DNA of 64,000 nt from Amycolatopsis alkalitolerans. GTDB lineage: Bacteria; Actinomycetota; Actinomycetes; Mycobacteriales; Pseudonocardiaceae. The notes beneath the pieces were generated by a model, which was not told where the DNA came from, searched no databases, and saw only the letters and a list, made by a program, of their open reading frames with translations. Positions within the stretch are counted from its first letter, which is position 1, and every line of letters begins with the position of its first letter. Made by a program: the position numbers and the translations under genes. The stretch lies in contig NZ_VDFW01000027.1 of the NCBI RefSeq assembly GCF_006152065.1, forward strand, positions 29,545 to 93,544, written 5' to 3'. Positions 1-7,736 of this stretch are shown here, piece by piece.

Positions 1-79
1 GCGCGAACGCATCGAGCACGGCGAGAAGTCGTCCGGCTGCGGTCATGGGCGTGGGCGCGGGCGACAGTACCCTCTCCAT
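1..79 (-). CDS. IclR-type regulator, N-terminal fragment (runs off the window)
   Basis: Only 26 codons are inside the window, read leftwards from ATG at 77-79. A GAGGAG ribosome-binding site lies six bases upstream. The visible peptide is MERVLSPAPTPMTAAGRLLA followed by VLDAFA. The AAGRLLAVLDAF stretch resembles the first helix of IclR winged-helix regulators, where a 'RALAVLDAF' type sequence is common. A promoter-like pair sits just upstream at 117-144. The adjacent betaine-uptake operon also has its own IclR gene at its other end, so this one may control something further left. Family assignment rests on about 14 residues and is tentative. Confidence 0.45.
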   Translation of the reverse strand, partial: MERVLSPAPTPMTAAGRLLAVLDAFA

Positions 80-116
80 GGCGGCTCCTCAGGTCGACGA
101 TGACCGGAACATGGCC

Positions 117-144
117 AGGCTACCGCGATTCACGCCCATCTCAA
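117..144 (-). promoter_or_regulatory. candidate promoter of the left-edge regulator
   Basis: On the minus strand TTGAGA (139-144) and TAGCCT (117-122) are separated by 16 bases, a good match to a housekeeping -35/-10 pair. The expected start of transcription is near 110, giving a leader of about 30 bases before the ATG at 79. Confidence 0.4.
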
Positions 145-172
145 TCCCCGTTGATCACGGTTCAGTAGCGGT

Positions 173-214
173 ACCCGCGTCGGGCGTTCCGGTCCCAGAA
201 CGCCCAACGCGGGT
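173..214 (-). terminator. hairpin terminator after proX
   Basis: Two stacked stems: ACCCGCGT (173-180) with ACGCGGGT (207-214), and GGGCGTTC (182-189) with GAACGCCC (198-205), around an eight-base loop. Sixteen pairs are perfect. It lies 14 bases past the proX stop. There is no T-tract, which is usual for actinobacterial terminators. Confidence 0.75.
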
Positions 215-228
215 GCGCGAGATTCGCC

Positions 229-1191
229 TTACTTGCCCAGCCAGGCGGTCACCTTCGCCTGGTTGGCGTCGACCCACTTCTTCGCGGCCGCGTCCGGGCT
301 CATCTTTTCCTCGGCGATCCAGCGGGCGACCGTGTTCTGGTCCTCGTTGGTCCACTGGAACTTCTGCACGAGCTGGTACGCCGGCCCGTCGGCGTCCGCG
401 AACTTCTTGCTCGCGATCTTGTCCAGGTCGTAGTTCGGGTAGTCGCAGGCGACCTTCTGCGGATCCGAATCGCAACCTGGCGTGTTCGGGGGCAGGTTCA
501 CCTTCACCAGCGGCACTTCCGACAGCAGCCACTGCGGTGAGTAGAAGTACCCGATCAACGGCGTCTTCTGCTGTTCGGCCTGCTTGAAAGCCTGGATCAG
601 CGCCGTTTCACTGCCCGCGTAGACGACCTTGTAGTTCAGGTTCAGGTTCTTCACCAGCGCCTCGTCGTTCGTCACGAAGGACGGGTCGCCATCGAGCAGT
701 TGCCCCTTGCCTTCCGACTCCGAGGTCTTGAACATGTCCGCGTACTTGTTGAGGTTGTGCCAGTCCAGCACGTCCGGATGCGCCTTCGCGAGCCACGGCG
801 GGACGTACCAGCCGATCTGCCCCTTCACGCCGGTGGAACCGGCCTCCACAGCCGTCTTCTGCTCGGTGATGTACTTCTTCTTGAGATCGTCGTGCCCCCA
901 GTTCTCCAGGATCACGTCGACCTCGCCAGTACCGAATCCCTGCCAGGAAACCTCTTCCTTCAGGTCCTTTTTGGTCACGTGGCAGCCGAGATCGTGCTCG
1001 GCGACATACGCGACGACGGCCGCGTTCGCCTCGTAGCCCACCCACGGGTTGACCGCGATGTTGAAATCACCGCATTTCCCGCCACCGGAGCCGCTCGCAT
1101 TCGAATCCCCGACCTTCGCGCCACCGCAGGCGGTCAGCAGGAGCGCCGCACACGCGAGCGCCGCACCACCCAGCCATTTCGTTCGTGCCAC
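229..1191 (-). CDS. proX: glycine betaine/proline ABC transporter substrate-binding lipoprotein
   Basis: 320 aa. It is the extracytoplasmic receptor of an OpuA/ProU-type compatible-solute importer. The N-terminus is a lipoprotein signal with lipobox LTAC and lipidated Cys22, followed by a Gly/Ser linker. The rest is an OpuAC domain (about residues 40-310) that contains WVGYEANAAVV and an aromatic-rich ligand region (GWYVPPWLA, YFYSPQWL), as expected for trimethylammonium-binding boxes. The start is GTG at 1191, preceded by GGAGG. It is the last gene of the operon proV-permease-proX, 21 bases after the permease. Betaine is the likeliest ligand, but choline, carnitine or proline cannot be excluded. 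Confidence 0.9.
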   Translation of the reverse strand: MARTKWLGGAALACAALLLTACGGAKVGDSNASGSGGGKCGDFNIAVNPWVGYEANAAVVAYVAEHDLGCHVTKKDLKEEVSWQGFGTGEVDVILENWGHDDLKKKYITEQKTAVEAGSTGVKGQIGWYVPPWLAKAHPDVLDWHNLNKYADMFKTSESEGKGQLLDGDPSFVTNDEALVKNLNLNYKVVYAGSETALIQAFKQAEQQKTPLIGYFYSPQWLLSEVPLVKVNLPPNTPGCDSDPQKVACDYPNYDLDKIASKKFADADGPAYQLVQKFQWTNEDQNTVARWIAEEKMSPDAAAKKWVDANQAKVTAWLGK

Positions 1192-1212
1192 TGGTAAAAA
1201 TCCTCCTTGTTG

Positions 1213-3144
1213 TCAGGCGGAACGCCGTGCCGCCGCCTGTGTCAGACGGTCGAGCAGGACGCCGAGCAGGACGATGGCCAGCCCCGCCGCGAGCCCCTTT
1301 CCGTAGAGTTGTCCCTGCGAGAAACCGGCGACCACGTCGTAACCGAGCGCGCCGGCGCCGACCAGCCCGCCGACCACGACCATCGACAGGACGTAGATGA
1401 GGCCCTGGTTGGTGGCGAGCGTGAGCGCGCGCTTCGCCATCGGCAACTGGACCTTCGTGATCGTCTGCCACGCGCTCGAACCCGACGCGAGCGACGCCTC
1501 GACCGTCGTCGCCGAAACGCCGCGCACCCCGTCCGCGGTGATCTTGATCGCCGGCGGGGCGGCATAGACGATCGCGGCGACGATGGCCGTGAACCGGGTC
1601 GCCGAGAACAACGCCAGGAACGGCACCAGGTAGACGAACGGGGGCATGACCTGACCGGCGTCGAGCAGTGGCCGCAGCACGCGGTCCACCCGCTCGCTGC
1701 GCCCCATCCACACGCCGATCACGACCCCGAGCAGCATCACGATCACGGTGGCGACCAAAGTGGACGCGAGCGTGATCATGCTGTCCTGCCACAGCCCGGT
1801 CCCGATGATCAGGCCGAGGCAGACCGCCGAGACGATCGCCGCCCGCAAACCCCCGAGCACCACCGAAAGCGCCACGACCACCGCGCCGATGAGCCACCAC
1901 GGCGACTCGGACAGCAGCGACTGCAACGGATCGATCAGCACCAGCGTCACCCCGTCCTTGATCGCGTTGGTGACGGGCGCGAGGTTGAGCTGGATCCAGT
2001 CGGTCGCGTCGCTCACCGCTTTCGCGATGGCGGAGCCGATTTCGACGTCGGGGAACTCGGCGGCCCAGACGTAGGTGTAGGACAGGTACGCGCACACGAG
2101 CGCCCCGGCGCCACCGGCCGCGAGCAACCATCGTGGCGTGTGGCGCTTCTTCGCACTCGCCGCGGCGGTGGTGATGCGGTCGAGCACGATCGCCATCACC
2201 ACGATCGCGAGCCCGGCGTTGAAAGCCGTGCCGACATCGAGCGTCTGCAGCGCCTGGACCACCGTCTTGCCGAGGCCGGGCGCGTCGATCAGCGCGGCGA
2301 TCGTGACCATCGACAACGCGGCCATCATCGTCTGGTTGATCCCGAGCACGATGGTGCGCTTCGCCGAGGGCAGCAGCACTTTCGTCAGCGTCTGCCAGGC
2401 CGTCGAGCCCAGGGAATCGCTGGCCTCGACGGTTTCACGCTGCACCGACCGGATGCCGTGCGCGGTGAGCCGGATCGCCGGCGGTGCGGCGTAGATCAGC
2501 GTCGCGATGGTCGCCGAAGCCGGTCCGATCAGGAAGAACAGCGTCAGCGGCGCGAGGTAGACGAACGTCGGCATGGTCTGCATGAAGTCCAGCACCGGCG
2601 TGATGAACCGCTGGAACCGGTCCGACAGCCCGGCCCAGATGCCCAGCGGAATACCGAACAGCAGCGCGATGATCACGGCGCTCAGCGTCAGCGCGAGCGT
2701 GTCCATGCTCTCCTGCCAGAGCCCCTGCAGGCCGAGGAAGAAGAACCCGGCCGCGGCGAGCAGCCCGGCTCGCCAGTGGCCGGCCGCGACCGCGATCCAG
2801 GTGATCACCGCGACCACGCCGAGCCAGCCCAGCAGCGGCACCGGCCGGTCAAAGGCGGGCTGCGCGATGAGGGACTGGACGAAGGTCGCGAACTCGCTCA
2901 CGACGAGCCGGATCTCGTTGAAGAAGTACAGGAAAACCGGGTTGGAGTCGCGGTTCGCGCCGATCGTGTCGTTGACTTCGTTGAGCCACCGGTGCAGCCC
3001 GGTGAGCTGGGCCGCACCGAGAGAAAGCGTTTGCAGGCCACGCAGGACGAACCAGAGCACCAGCCACGCCACGAGAATCCCCGCGACGAGCACACCTTTT
3101 CCCGGCCTGCGCGCGGAAGGCCGCGCGAGTGAGACGGCGGCCAT
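1213..3144 (-). CDS. proW: fused double-domain betaine/proline ABC permease
   Basis: About 643 aa, roughly twice the usual ProW/OpuAB length. Two homologous permease halves are joined head to tail. Each has several hydrophobic segments and its own EAA loop that contacts the ATPase: EASDSLGSTAWQTLTKVLLP in the first half (about residue 240) and EASLASGSSAWQTITKVQLP in the second (about 570). One polypeptide could thus supply both transmembrane subunits. ATG at 3144 shares one base with the proV stop (TGATG); a GTG at 3147 is an alternative start. It moves betaine-type solutes across the membrane with ProV and ProX. Confidence 0.9.
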   Translation of the reverse strand: MAAVSLARPSARRPGKGVLVAGILVAWLVLWFVLRGLQTLSLGAAQLTGLHRWLNEVNDTIGANRDSNPVFLYFFNEIRLVVSEFATFVQSLIAQPAFDRPVPLLGWLGVVAVITWIAVAAGHWRAGLLAAAGFFFLGLQGLWQESMDTLALTLSAVIIALLFGIPLGIWAGLSDRFQRFITPVLDFMQTMPTFVYLAPLTLFFLIGPASATIATLIYAAPPAIRLTAHGIRSVQRETVEASDSLGSTAWQTLTKVLLPSAKRTIVLGINQTMMAALSMVTIAALIDAPGLGKTVVQALQTLDVGTAFNAGLAIVVMAIVLDRITTAAASAKKRHTPRWLLAAGGAGALVCAYLSYTYVWAAEFPDVEIGSAIAKAVSDATDWIQLNLAPVTNAIKDGVTLVLIDPLQSLLSESPWWLIGAVVVALSVVLGGLRAAIVSAVCLGLIIGTGLWQDSMITLASTLVATVIVMLLGVVIGVWMGRSERVDRVLRPLLDAGQVMPPFVYLVPFLALFSATRFTAIVAAIVYAAPPAIKITADGVRGVSATTVEASLASGSSAWQTITKVQLPMAKRALTLATNQGLIYVLSMVVVGGLVGAGALGYDVVAGFSQGQLYGKGLAAGLAIVLLGVLLDRLTQAAARRSA

Positions 3145-4220
3145 CACGCGTCGCGCTCTTCGCCGGCGATGACGGATAGGATCTCTTCGTCACCCACGAT
3201 GCCGATCAGCTCACCGTCCCGTACCACGCGGACCGGCTTTTCGGCGGCGAGCACGGCCCTCGTCGCGTCGCGGACGAGCACTTCGGGCGCCAGTTCCGGC
3301 CCGTCGAGCGCGTCCCCGGACCGCGGCGGGCGCATGATCCATTTCAGCGTGAGCACATCCGCACGGGGCACGTCGCGGACGAAGTCCCGCACGTAGTCGT
3401 CCGCCGGCGCGCCGACCAGTTCGTCGCCGGTGCCGAGTTGCACCGTCTCGCCGTCGCGCATGATGAGGATGCGATCGCCGAGTTTGAGCGCCTCGTTGAG
3501 GTCGTGGGTGATGAACACCATGGTCTTGCCGACCTCGCGGTGCAGCCGGATGACCTCGTTCTGCATGTCGCGGCGGATCAGCGGGTCCAGTGCGGAAAAC
3601 GGCTCGTCGAACAGCATCACGTCCGGGTCGACGGCGAGCGCCCGCGCGAGCCCGACGCGCTGCTGCATACCGCCGGAGAGCTGGTCCGGGTACGACTTCT
3701 CGTAGCCGGAAAGCCCGACGAGTTCGATCACCTCGCCGGCGCGCCGCAGCCGTTCGGACTTCTTCACGCCGCGGATCTCCAGCCCGTAGGCCACGTTCTC
3801 ATCGACGCGCCGGTGCGGCAGCAAGCCGAAGTGCTGGAACACCATCGAGAACTTGCCCCGTCGCAGCTCGCGCAGCCTCTTCGCATCCGCGGCGCGGATG
3901 TCCTCGCCCTCGAACACGATTCCGCCGGCCGTCGGCTCCACGAGCCTGGTCAGGCAGCGGACCAAAGTGGACTTTCCCGAGCCGGAAAGCCCCATCACCA
4001 CGAAGACTTCGCCCGGTGCGACGTCGAATCCGACGTCACGGACCGCGGTCACGCACCCGGTCCGGTCCATGATCTCGCGGCGGGAAAGCCCGTGCAGTTC
4101 GGCCGAGCCGGGAATGCGATCGGACTTCGGACCGAACACCTTCCACAGCCCCGAGACCGAGATGACGGGCTCCGTACTGACCGCTGCCCCGGTATTGAGC
4201 TCGTGGATCGGTACCGCCAC
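3144..4220 (-). CDS. proV: glycine betaine/proline ABC transporter ATPase
   Basis: 358 aa. Energises the importer. It has Walker [10 protein letters not shown] (about residues 77-85), Q-loop region [12 protein letters not shown], signature LSGGMQQR, Walker B VMLFDEP and the H-loop FITHDL, in the order and spacing of the ProV/OpuAA family. The C-terminal 70 residues form a CBS-like module ([19 protein letters not shown]). In OpuA such modules sense ionic strength. Only one clear CBS repeat is visible. The GTG start follows AAGGGGG. It is the first gene of the transport operon, downstream of iclR. Confidence 0.92.
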   Translation of the reverse strand: MAVPIHELNTGAAVSTEPVISVSGLWKVFGPKSDRIPGSAELHGLSRREIMDRTGCVTAVRDVGFDVAPGEVFVVMGLSGSGKSTLVRCLTRLVEPTAGGIVFEGEDIRAADAKRLRELRRGKFSMVFQHFGLLPHRRVDENVAYGLEIRGVKKSERLRRAGEVIELVGLSGYEKSYPDQLSGGMQQRVGLARALAVDPDVMLFDEPFSALDPLIRRDMQNEVIRLHREVGKTMVFITHDLNEALKLGDRILIMRDGETVQLGTGDELVGAPADDYVRDFVRDVPRADVLTLKWIMRPPRSGDALDGPELAPEVLVRDATRAVLAAEKPVRVVRDGELIGIVGDEEILSVIAGEERDA

Positions 4221-4237
4221 GATCCCCCTTTCTCATT

Positions 4238-4254
4238 GTTGCGCAATACGCAAC
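4238..4254. promoter_or_regulatory. inverted repeat upstream of proV, candidate IclR operator
   Basis: GTTGCG (4238-4243) and CGCAAC (4249-4254) form a perfect inverted repeat around CAATA. It lies in the proV leader, between the promoter candidate at 4276-4304 and the start codon. The half-site CGCAAC recurs upstream of the iclR gene at 5134 and 5153, which suggests one regulator acting on both. Confidence 0.5.
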
Positions 4255-4275
4255 GCCCGGTTCTGTTCCGGAGAC

Positions 4276-4304
4276 AGGATGTGTTGCCGATCTTGCCGCG
4301 TCAA
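4276..4304 (-). promoter_or_regulatory. candidate proV operon promoter
   Basis: Minus-strand TTGACG (4299-4304), a 17-base spacer and CATCCT (4276-4281). The -35 is good and the -10 is weak. It sits between the iclR stop and the proV start, so the transporter genes may be transcribed separately from iclR. Confidence 0.35.
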
Positions 4305-4342
4305 GGGTGAGTGATGTTTCAAACCGGTTAGCAACGAGACTG

Positions 4343-5131
4343 TTAGCCGAAATAACCGATGCGGAAAGAGATCTCGTTCGCGCCCGCACGCAGGCGCTCG
4401 GCGATCGACGAGTACGCTTCGCTGGTCATCCGGTACGCGGGCGCGGAAACACTGACCGCGGCGACCACATCGCCGTCGCTGCCCCGGATCGGCGCCGCGA
4501 CGGCGTTGAGCCCGACCTCCAGCTCCTCGGCCGTGCAAGCCCAGCCACGTTTACGGACCGCGTTGAGGTCGGTGAGCAGCTTGGACCGGCTGGTGATCGT
4601 GTTCGGCGTGAAGCGCTCGAGGGTGTCGAGCGCCACGGTCAGATCTTCCTCGGACGCCCAGGCGAGCAAGACCTTCCCGCTCGACGTGGCATGCAGCGGC
4701 GTACGCTGGCCGATCCAGTTGCGCGCCGTCACCGCGGCGGTGCCGTGCACCTGCGTGATGTTCGTGGCCTGACCCTCGTCCATGATCGCGACATTCACGG
4801 TCTCGTCGAACTCCGCCGCCAGCCGCTCGCACACGGGCTGGCTCTCCCGCGGCAAATCCAGCCGCGCCGTGGTCGCGCCGGCAAGACGGACGATCCCGAA
4901 TCCGAGCCGGTACTTGCCGCGTTCACTGACCTGCTCGACGAGCTGGCGCGCTTCGAGGGCACCGACGAGGCGCGACGCGGTGGACTTGTGCACTTCGAGC
5001 TCGCCGGCGATCTCGGTGACGCCGGCTTCCCCGCGTCTGGCGAGGATGTCCAGGATGGCCAGCGCCCGGTCCACCGACTGAACCTGGACGCCGTTTCCGT
5101 TGCCACCTCGCTGCACATCACCGTTGCCCAT
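4343..5131 (-). CDS. IclR-family transcriptional regulator of the betaine uptake operon
   Basis: 262 aa. The N-terminal winged helix (about residues 14-80) has VQSVDRALAILDILARRGE and EIAGELEVHKSTASRLVGAL. The effector domain follows (residues 90-255), with the family's ATSSGKVLLAW segment and C-terminal GDVVAAVSVSAPAYR. It lies immediately upstream of proV in the same direction, 122 bases away. Repeats of CGCAAC in front of both genes suggest autoregulation plus control of the transporter. A link to catabolism of betaine rather than to osmotic stress is plausible, because IclR proteins usually sense metabolites; this is inference. Confidence 0.88.
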   Translation of the reverse strand: MGNGDVQRGGNGNGVQVQSVDRALAILDILARRGEAGVTEIAGELEVHKSTASRLVGALEARQLVEQVSERGKYRLGFGIVRLAGATTARLDLPRESQPVCERLAAEFDETVNVAIMDEGQATNITQVHGTAAVTARNWIGQRTPLHATSSGKVLLAWASEEDLTVALDTLERFTPNTITSRSKLLTDLNAVRKRGWACTAEELEVGLNAVAAPIRGSDGDVVAAVSVSAPAYRMTSEAYSSIAERLRAGANEISFRIGYFG

Positions 5132-5431
5132 GACGCAACTTTACCCAGCGACCGCAACTTTTCGCGCACTCTGTTGCACATAGTGCTCCACGTTGTATTA
5201 TGGAAGACTTTGCTCACTGGCTGTCCACTTCGGACACTCCTTTGCCTATTTCGACGATTCCGGAAACGGTAAAATATCAATCCGCGGGATACCCATCGAA
5301 ATCCGGGCGAATGATCACCGTTTCCAACCGCATATCAGCAATTATTTTCCCGGTAACGTTCGCTTTTCCGAATACGACAGGGTGCACAAAGCGGCGGAAT
5401 CGCCACACTCCGACGGAAAAGGAACCTCCTC
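5132..5431. other. intergenic region between iclR and the excalibur gene
   Basis: Three hundred bases, richer in A+T than the surroundings from about 5190 to 5400. It holds the half-sites CGCAAC at 5134-5139 and 5153-5158 and GTTGCA at 5173-5178, spaced 19-20 bases apart, and a short inverted repeat TGTCC-N5-GGACA at 5222-5236. Promoters for both flanking genes must lie here, but no convincing -35/-10 pair stands out. No ORF in it looks real. Confidence 0.5.
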
Positions 5432-5887
5432 ATGCCCAAGATCAGTCGTGTGCTCGGTACCCTGGCCGCGGCCGGCGCCATTTCGCTGGCCGGCCCCGTT
5501 CCCCTCGCGTTCGGCCAGAGCGGGGATCTGAACTGCAGCGACTTCAAATATCAGGAGGACGCCCAGGCCGTCTACGACGCGGATCCGTCCGATCCGAATA
5601 ACCTCGACGGAAACGACAACGACGGGATCGCCTGCGAGTCGCTTCCCCACAGACCGGCGCAGACGACCACCACGTCCAGCAAGCCGGCGACCACCTCCCA
5701 AAGACCCACGACCACGCCGACCAGAACGTCCACCGGGCAGGTCAGGGTCAAGCCGTCCGGCAGCGTGGCGACCGGCGGCGGTGACGGCGATTCCGGTAAC
5801 GGCGCCGCGTTCGCGGTCGGCGGTGTCGCGCTCGCCGGGACCGCGGCCGGTGCCGTCGTACTCGCCCGGCGGCGCGCGCAGCGATGA
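5432..5887 (+). CDS. secreted excalibur-domain protein with C-terminal membrane anchor
   Basis: 151 aa. A signal peptide ends near residue 29 (PLAFGQSG). The excalibur calcium-binding domain (about 30-70) has the conserved DGNDNDGIACE loop and a partner Cys in NCSDFKY. A Thr/Ser/Pro-rich linker (72-110) follows, probably spanning the wall. The C-terminus reads SVATGGGD, then a small-residue hydrophobic segment, then ARRRAQR, which is the layout of a sortase sorting signal without a classical LPXTG. The stop overlaps the start of the sortase gene by four bases, so the two are translationally coupled. The protein is likely the substrate of that sortase. Confidence 0.8.
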   Translation: MPKISRVLGTLAAAGAISLAGPVPLAFGQSGDLNCSDFKYQEDAQAVYDADPSDPNNLDGNDNDGIACESLPHRPAQTTTTSSKPATTSQRPTTTPTRTSTGQVRVKPSGSVATGGGDGDSGNGAAFAVGGVALAGTAAGAVVLARRRAQR

Positions 5888-6480
5888 GTTTCCCGCCCCG
5901 GCGCCGGTGGCCCGCCCTGCTGGCCATCGGCGCCGCGCTCGTGGCCTGCGGCCCGGCACCGCAGACCCCGCAACCGGAACCGCCCACGACCACACAGGTG
6001 CTGACGCAACCGGCCCCGGTCACGGCGGGCGCCCGTCCGGCGACGCTGGAGATCCCGGCCATCGGAGTCCACACCGGACAGATCATCGACCTCGGCCTGA
6101 CCTCGGCCGGGGAGCTGGAGGTGCCGAAGGACGCGCGGACGACCGGCTGGTACACCGGCAGCCCCGCTCCCGGTGACGTGGGCCCGGCCGTGCTGGCCGC
6201 GCACGTCGACTACAACCACGTGCCCGGCACGTTCTACCGCCTCAAGGACCTTCGCGCCGGCGATCAGGCCATCGTGCGCCGCGCGGATGGCAGCAGCGTG
6301 GTGTTCACGGTCTACCGCGTGGCGCACTACCCGAAGTCGGCCTTCCCGACCGACGAGGTCTACGGCGACACGGCCGGCCCCGAACTGCGCCTGATCACCT
6401 GCGGTGGCACGTTCGACCGGGCGACCAGGAACTACGAGGACAACATCGTGGCCTATGCCCGGCTCAAATCCCCCGGCTGA
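5884..6480 (+). CDS. class F sortase, apparent lipoprotein
   Basis: 198 aa. It is a transpeptidase expected to attach a surface protein to the cell wall. The sortase barrel spans about residues 60-195, with catalytic His in VLAAHVDYNHVPG, Cys in LRLITCGG and a C-terminal Arg (YARL region). The N-terminus is a signal peptide ending in LVACGP, which fits a lipobox; most sortases are instead anchored by a transmembrane helix. A Pro/Thr-rich linker follows. It overlaps the excalibur gene (ATGA). The 3' end overlaps the convergent gene at 6464 by 17 bases. Confidence 0.85.
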   Translation: MSFPPRRRWPALLAIGAALVACGPAPQTPQPEPPTTTQVLTQPAPVTAGARPATLEIPAIGVHTGQIIDLGLTSAGELEVPKDARTTGWYTGSPAPGDVGPAVLAAHVDYNHVPGTFYRLKDLRAGDQAIVRRADGSSVVFTVYRVAHYPKSAFPTDEVYGDTAGPELRLITCGGTFDRATRNYEDNIVAYARLKSPG

Positions 6481-7090
6481 GTGCCTTCAGCCGCCCGATC
6501 GCCGCCGCGTCGCCCTCGAACCCAGCACGGACGGCGTCCCGGCCGAACACGAACAGCACCAGTTCGACCGCCGCCCCGACGACGGTCACCGGGTCCGGCC
6601 CGGTCTTGACGGTCGCCTGCCGGCCGTCCGGCGTGCGCAGCACCACGCCGACGGGCGATTTGCGCAGGTTGAGTTTGGCCGCCATGGTGGCTCCGCGCCA
6701 CGCCGCCGCGTCACGCGCCGAGTCCACGTCGCGCGGCTCCCAACCGGGCTGCCCGCGGCGAACGTCCTCGTGATGCACCAGGAATTCGGTGCTGTTGGCG
6801 GCCTCGCCGACCGCGCCGATCCGCATCGGGGAGAACCGGGCCGGCCCGGAGCGCACCAGCTCGACCAGCTCGGGCCACGGTTTCGCGGCGTACTGATCCT
6901 GCACCCGGCGCGTGTACGAGGCGAGTTGCGGGACTACGATGCCCGGCGCGGCGTCCGGCCGGCGGTCGCGCAGCGCCAGGTGCGCGGCGAGATCCCGGGT
7001 CCGCCAGCCCTCGCACAACGTCGGCGCGTCCGGCCCGGTCTCGTCGAACAGCGCACTCAGCGCCTGGCGCTCATCAGCGGCGATACCCAT
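6464..7090 (-). CDS. MDMPI-fold metal-binding protein (TIGR03085 type)
   Basis: 208 aa. The four-helix N-terminal domain resembles mycothiol-dependent maleylpyruvate isomerase/DinB proteins. GWRTRDLAAHLALRDRRPD carries the conserved helix-2 His, and EFLVHHEDVRRGQPGWEPR is the second His-rich motif; both are typical of the TIGR03085 subgroup. A C-terminal sterol-carrier-like region ends with ELVLFVFGRDAV. The function of this subgroup is unknown; metal binding and a mycothiol link are inferred from the fold. It is transcribed alone, convergent with the sortase and divergent from the sigma factor gene. Confidence 0.75.
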   Translation of the reverse strand: MGIAADERQALSALFDETGPDAPTLCEGWRTRDLAAHLALRDRRPDAAPGIVVPQLASYTRRVQDQYAAKPWPELVELVRSGPARFSPMRIGAVGEAANSTEFLVHHEDVRRGQPGWEPRDVDSARDAAAWRGATMAAKLNLRKSPVGVVLRTPDGRQATVKTGPDPVTVVGAAVELVLFVFGRDAVRAGFEGDAAAIGRLKALSRGI

Positions 7091-7154
7091 GCGGCCGAGA
7101 CTACCCGCGAGTAGCGTGGTGCAACACTAGGCGGCGTGCCGGCCACTAACAGGT

Positions 7155-7736
7155 GTGACCATCGACGAGGCCGGGCTGGGGGTGCCGGTGGCCGCCGGTG
7201 ACGGTGAGCTCTGGAGCCGCGCGGCGGCCGGTGACCAGCACGCGTTCACCGAACTGTTCGAGCGCCATGCCCAGGCCGTGTGGAATCACGCCTACCGGCT
7301 CACCGGTTCGTGGAGCGCGGCCGAGGACCTGACGTCGAACACGTTCCTCATCGCCTGGCGGAAACGCCGCGACGTGACCTTGGTGCACGACAGCGCGTTG
7401 CCATGGCTGTACACCGTCGCGGGCAACCTTGCGCGCTCCGAACATCGCGGCGCGAGCCGGCGGTTACGCCTGCTGCGGCGCCTCCCTGAGCCGCGTGCGG
7501 TATCCGACCACGCGGACAGCGTCGCCGAACAACTCGACGGGGAGGCCCGGCTGCGCAGCGTGCTCGACGCCGTGCGGAACCTGCCGCGCGCGCAACGGCA
7601 GGTCGTCGAGCTGTGCCTGCTCGGGGACCTGTCGACGGCCGACGCGGCCGCGCTGCTCGAGGTCGCCGAGGTCACCGTCCGCTCCCACCTGTCGCGCGCC
7701 CGCGCGCACCTTCGCGCTCTGCTGGAGGAGAAATGA
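7155..7736 (+). CDS. ECF-type RNA polymerase sigma factor
   Basis: 193 aa. Region 2 (about 15-85) includes FTELFERHAQAVWNHAYRLT and EDLTSNTFLIAWRKR, and region 4 (about 125-185) includes LPRAQRQVVELCLLGDLS with a helix-turn-helix VAEVTVRSHLSRARAHLR. The start is GTG at 7155. The stop overlaps the ATG of the next gene (ATGA), so the downstream one-TM protein is co-translated and may be its regulator. No canonical zinc-binding anti-sigma motif (HxxxCxxC) is seen there. Confidence 0.88.
   Translation: MTIDEAGLGVPVAAGDGELWSRAAAGDQHAFTELFERHAQAVWNHAYRLTGSWSAAEDLTSNTFLIAWRKRRDVTLVHDSALPWLYTVAGNLARSEHRGASRRLRLLRRLPEPRAVSDHADSVAEQLDGEARLRSVLDAVRNLPRAQRQVVELCLLGDLSTADAAALLEVAEVTVRSHLSRARAHLRALLEEK

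Noticed and set aside
1207..3132. Long plus-strand open frame of about 640 codons across the permease gene
   Set aside because: It is Arg/Asp/His-rich shadow coding antisense to the clear double permease; no start signal or homology-like motif.
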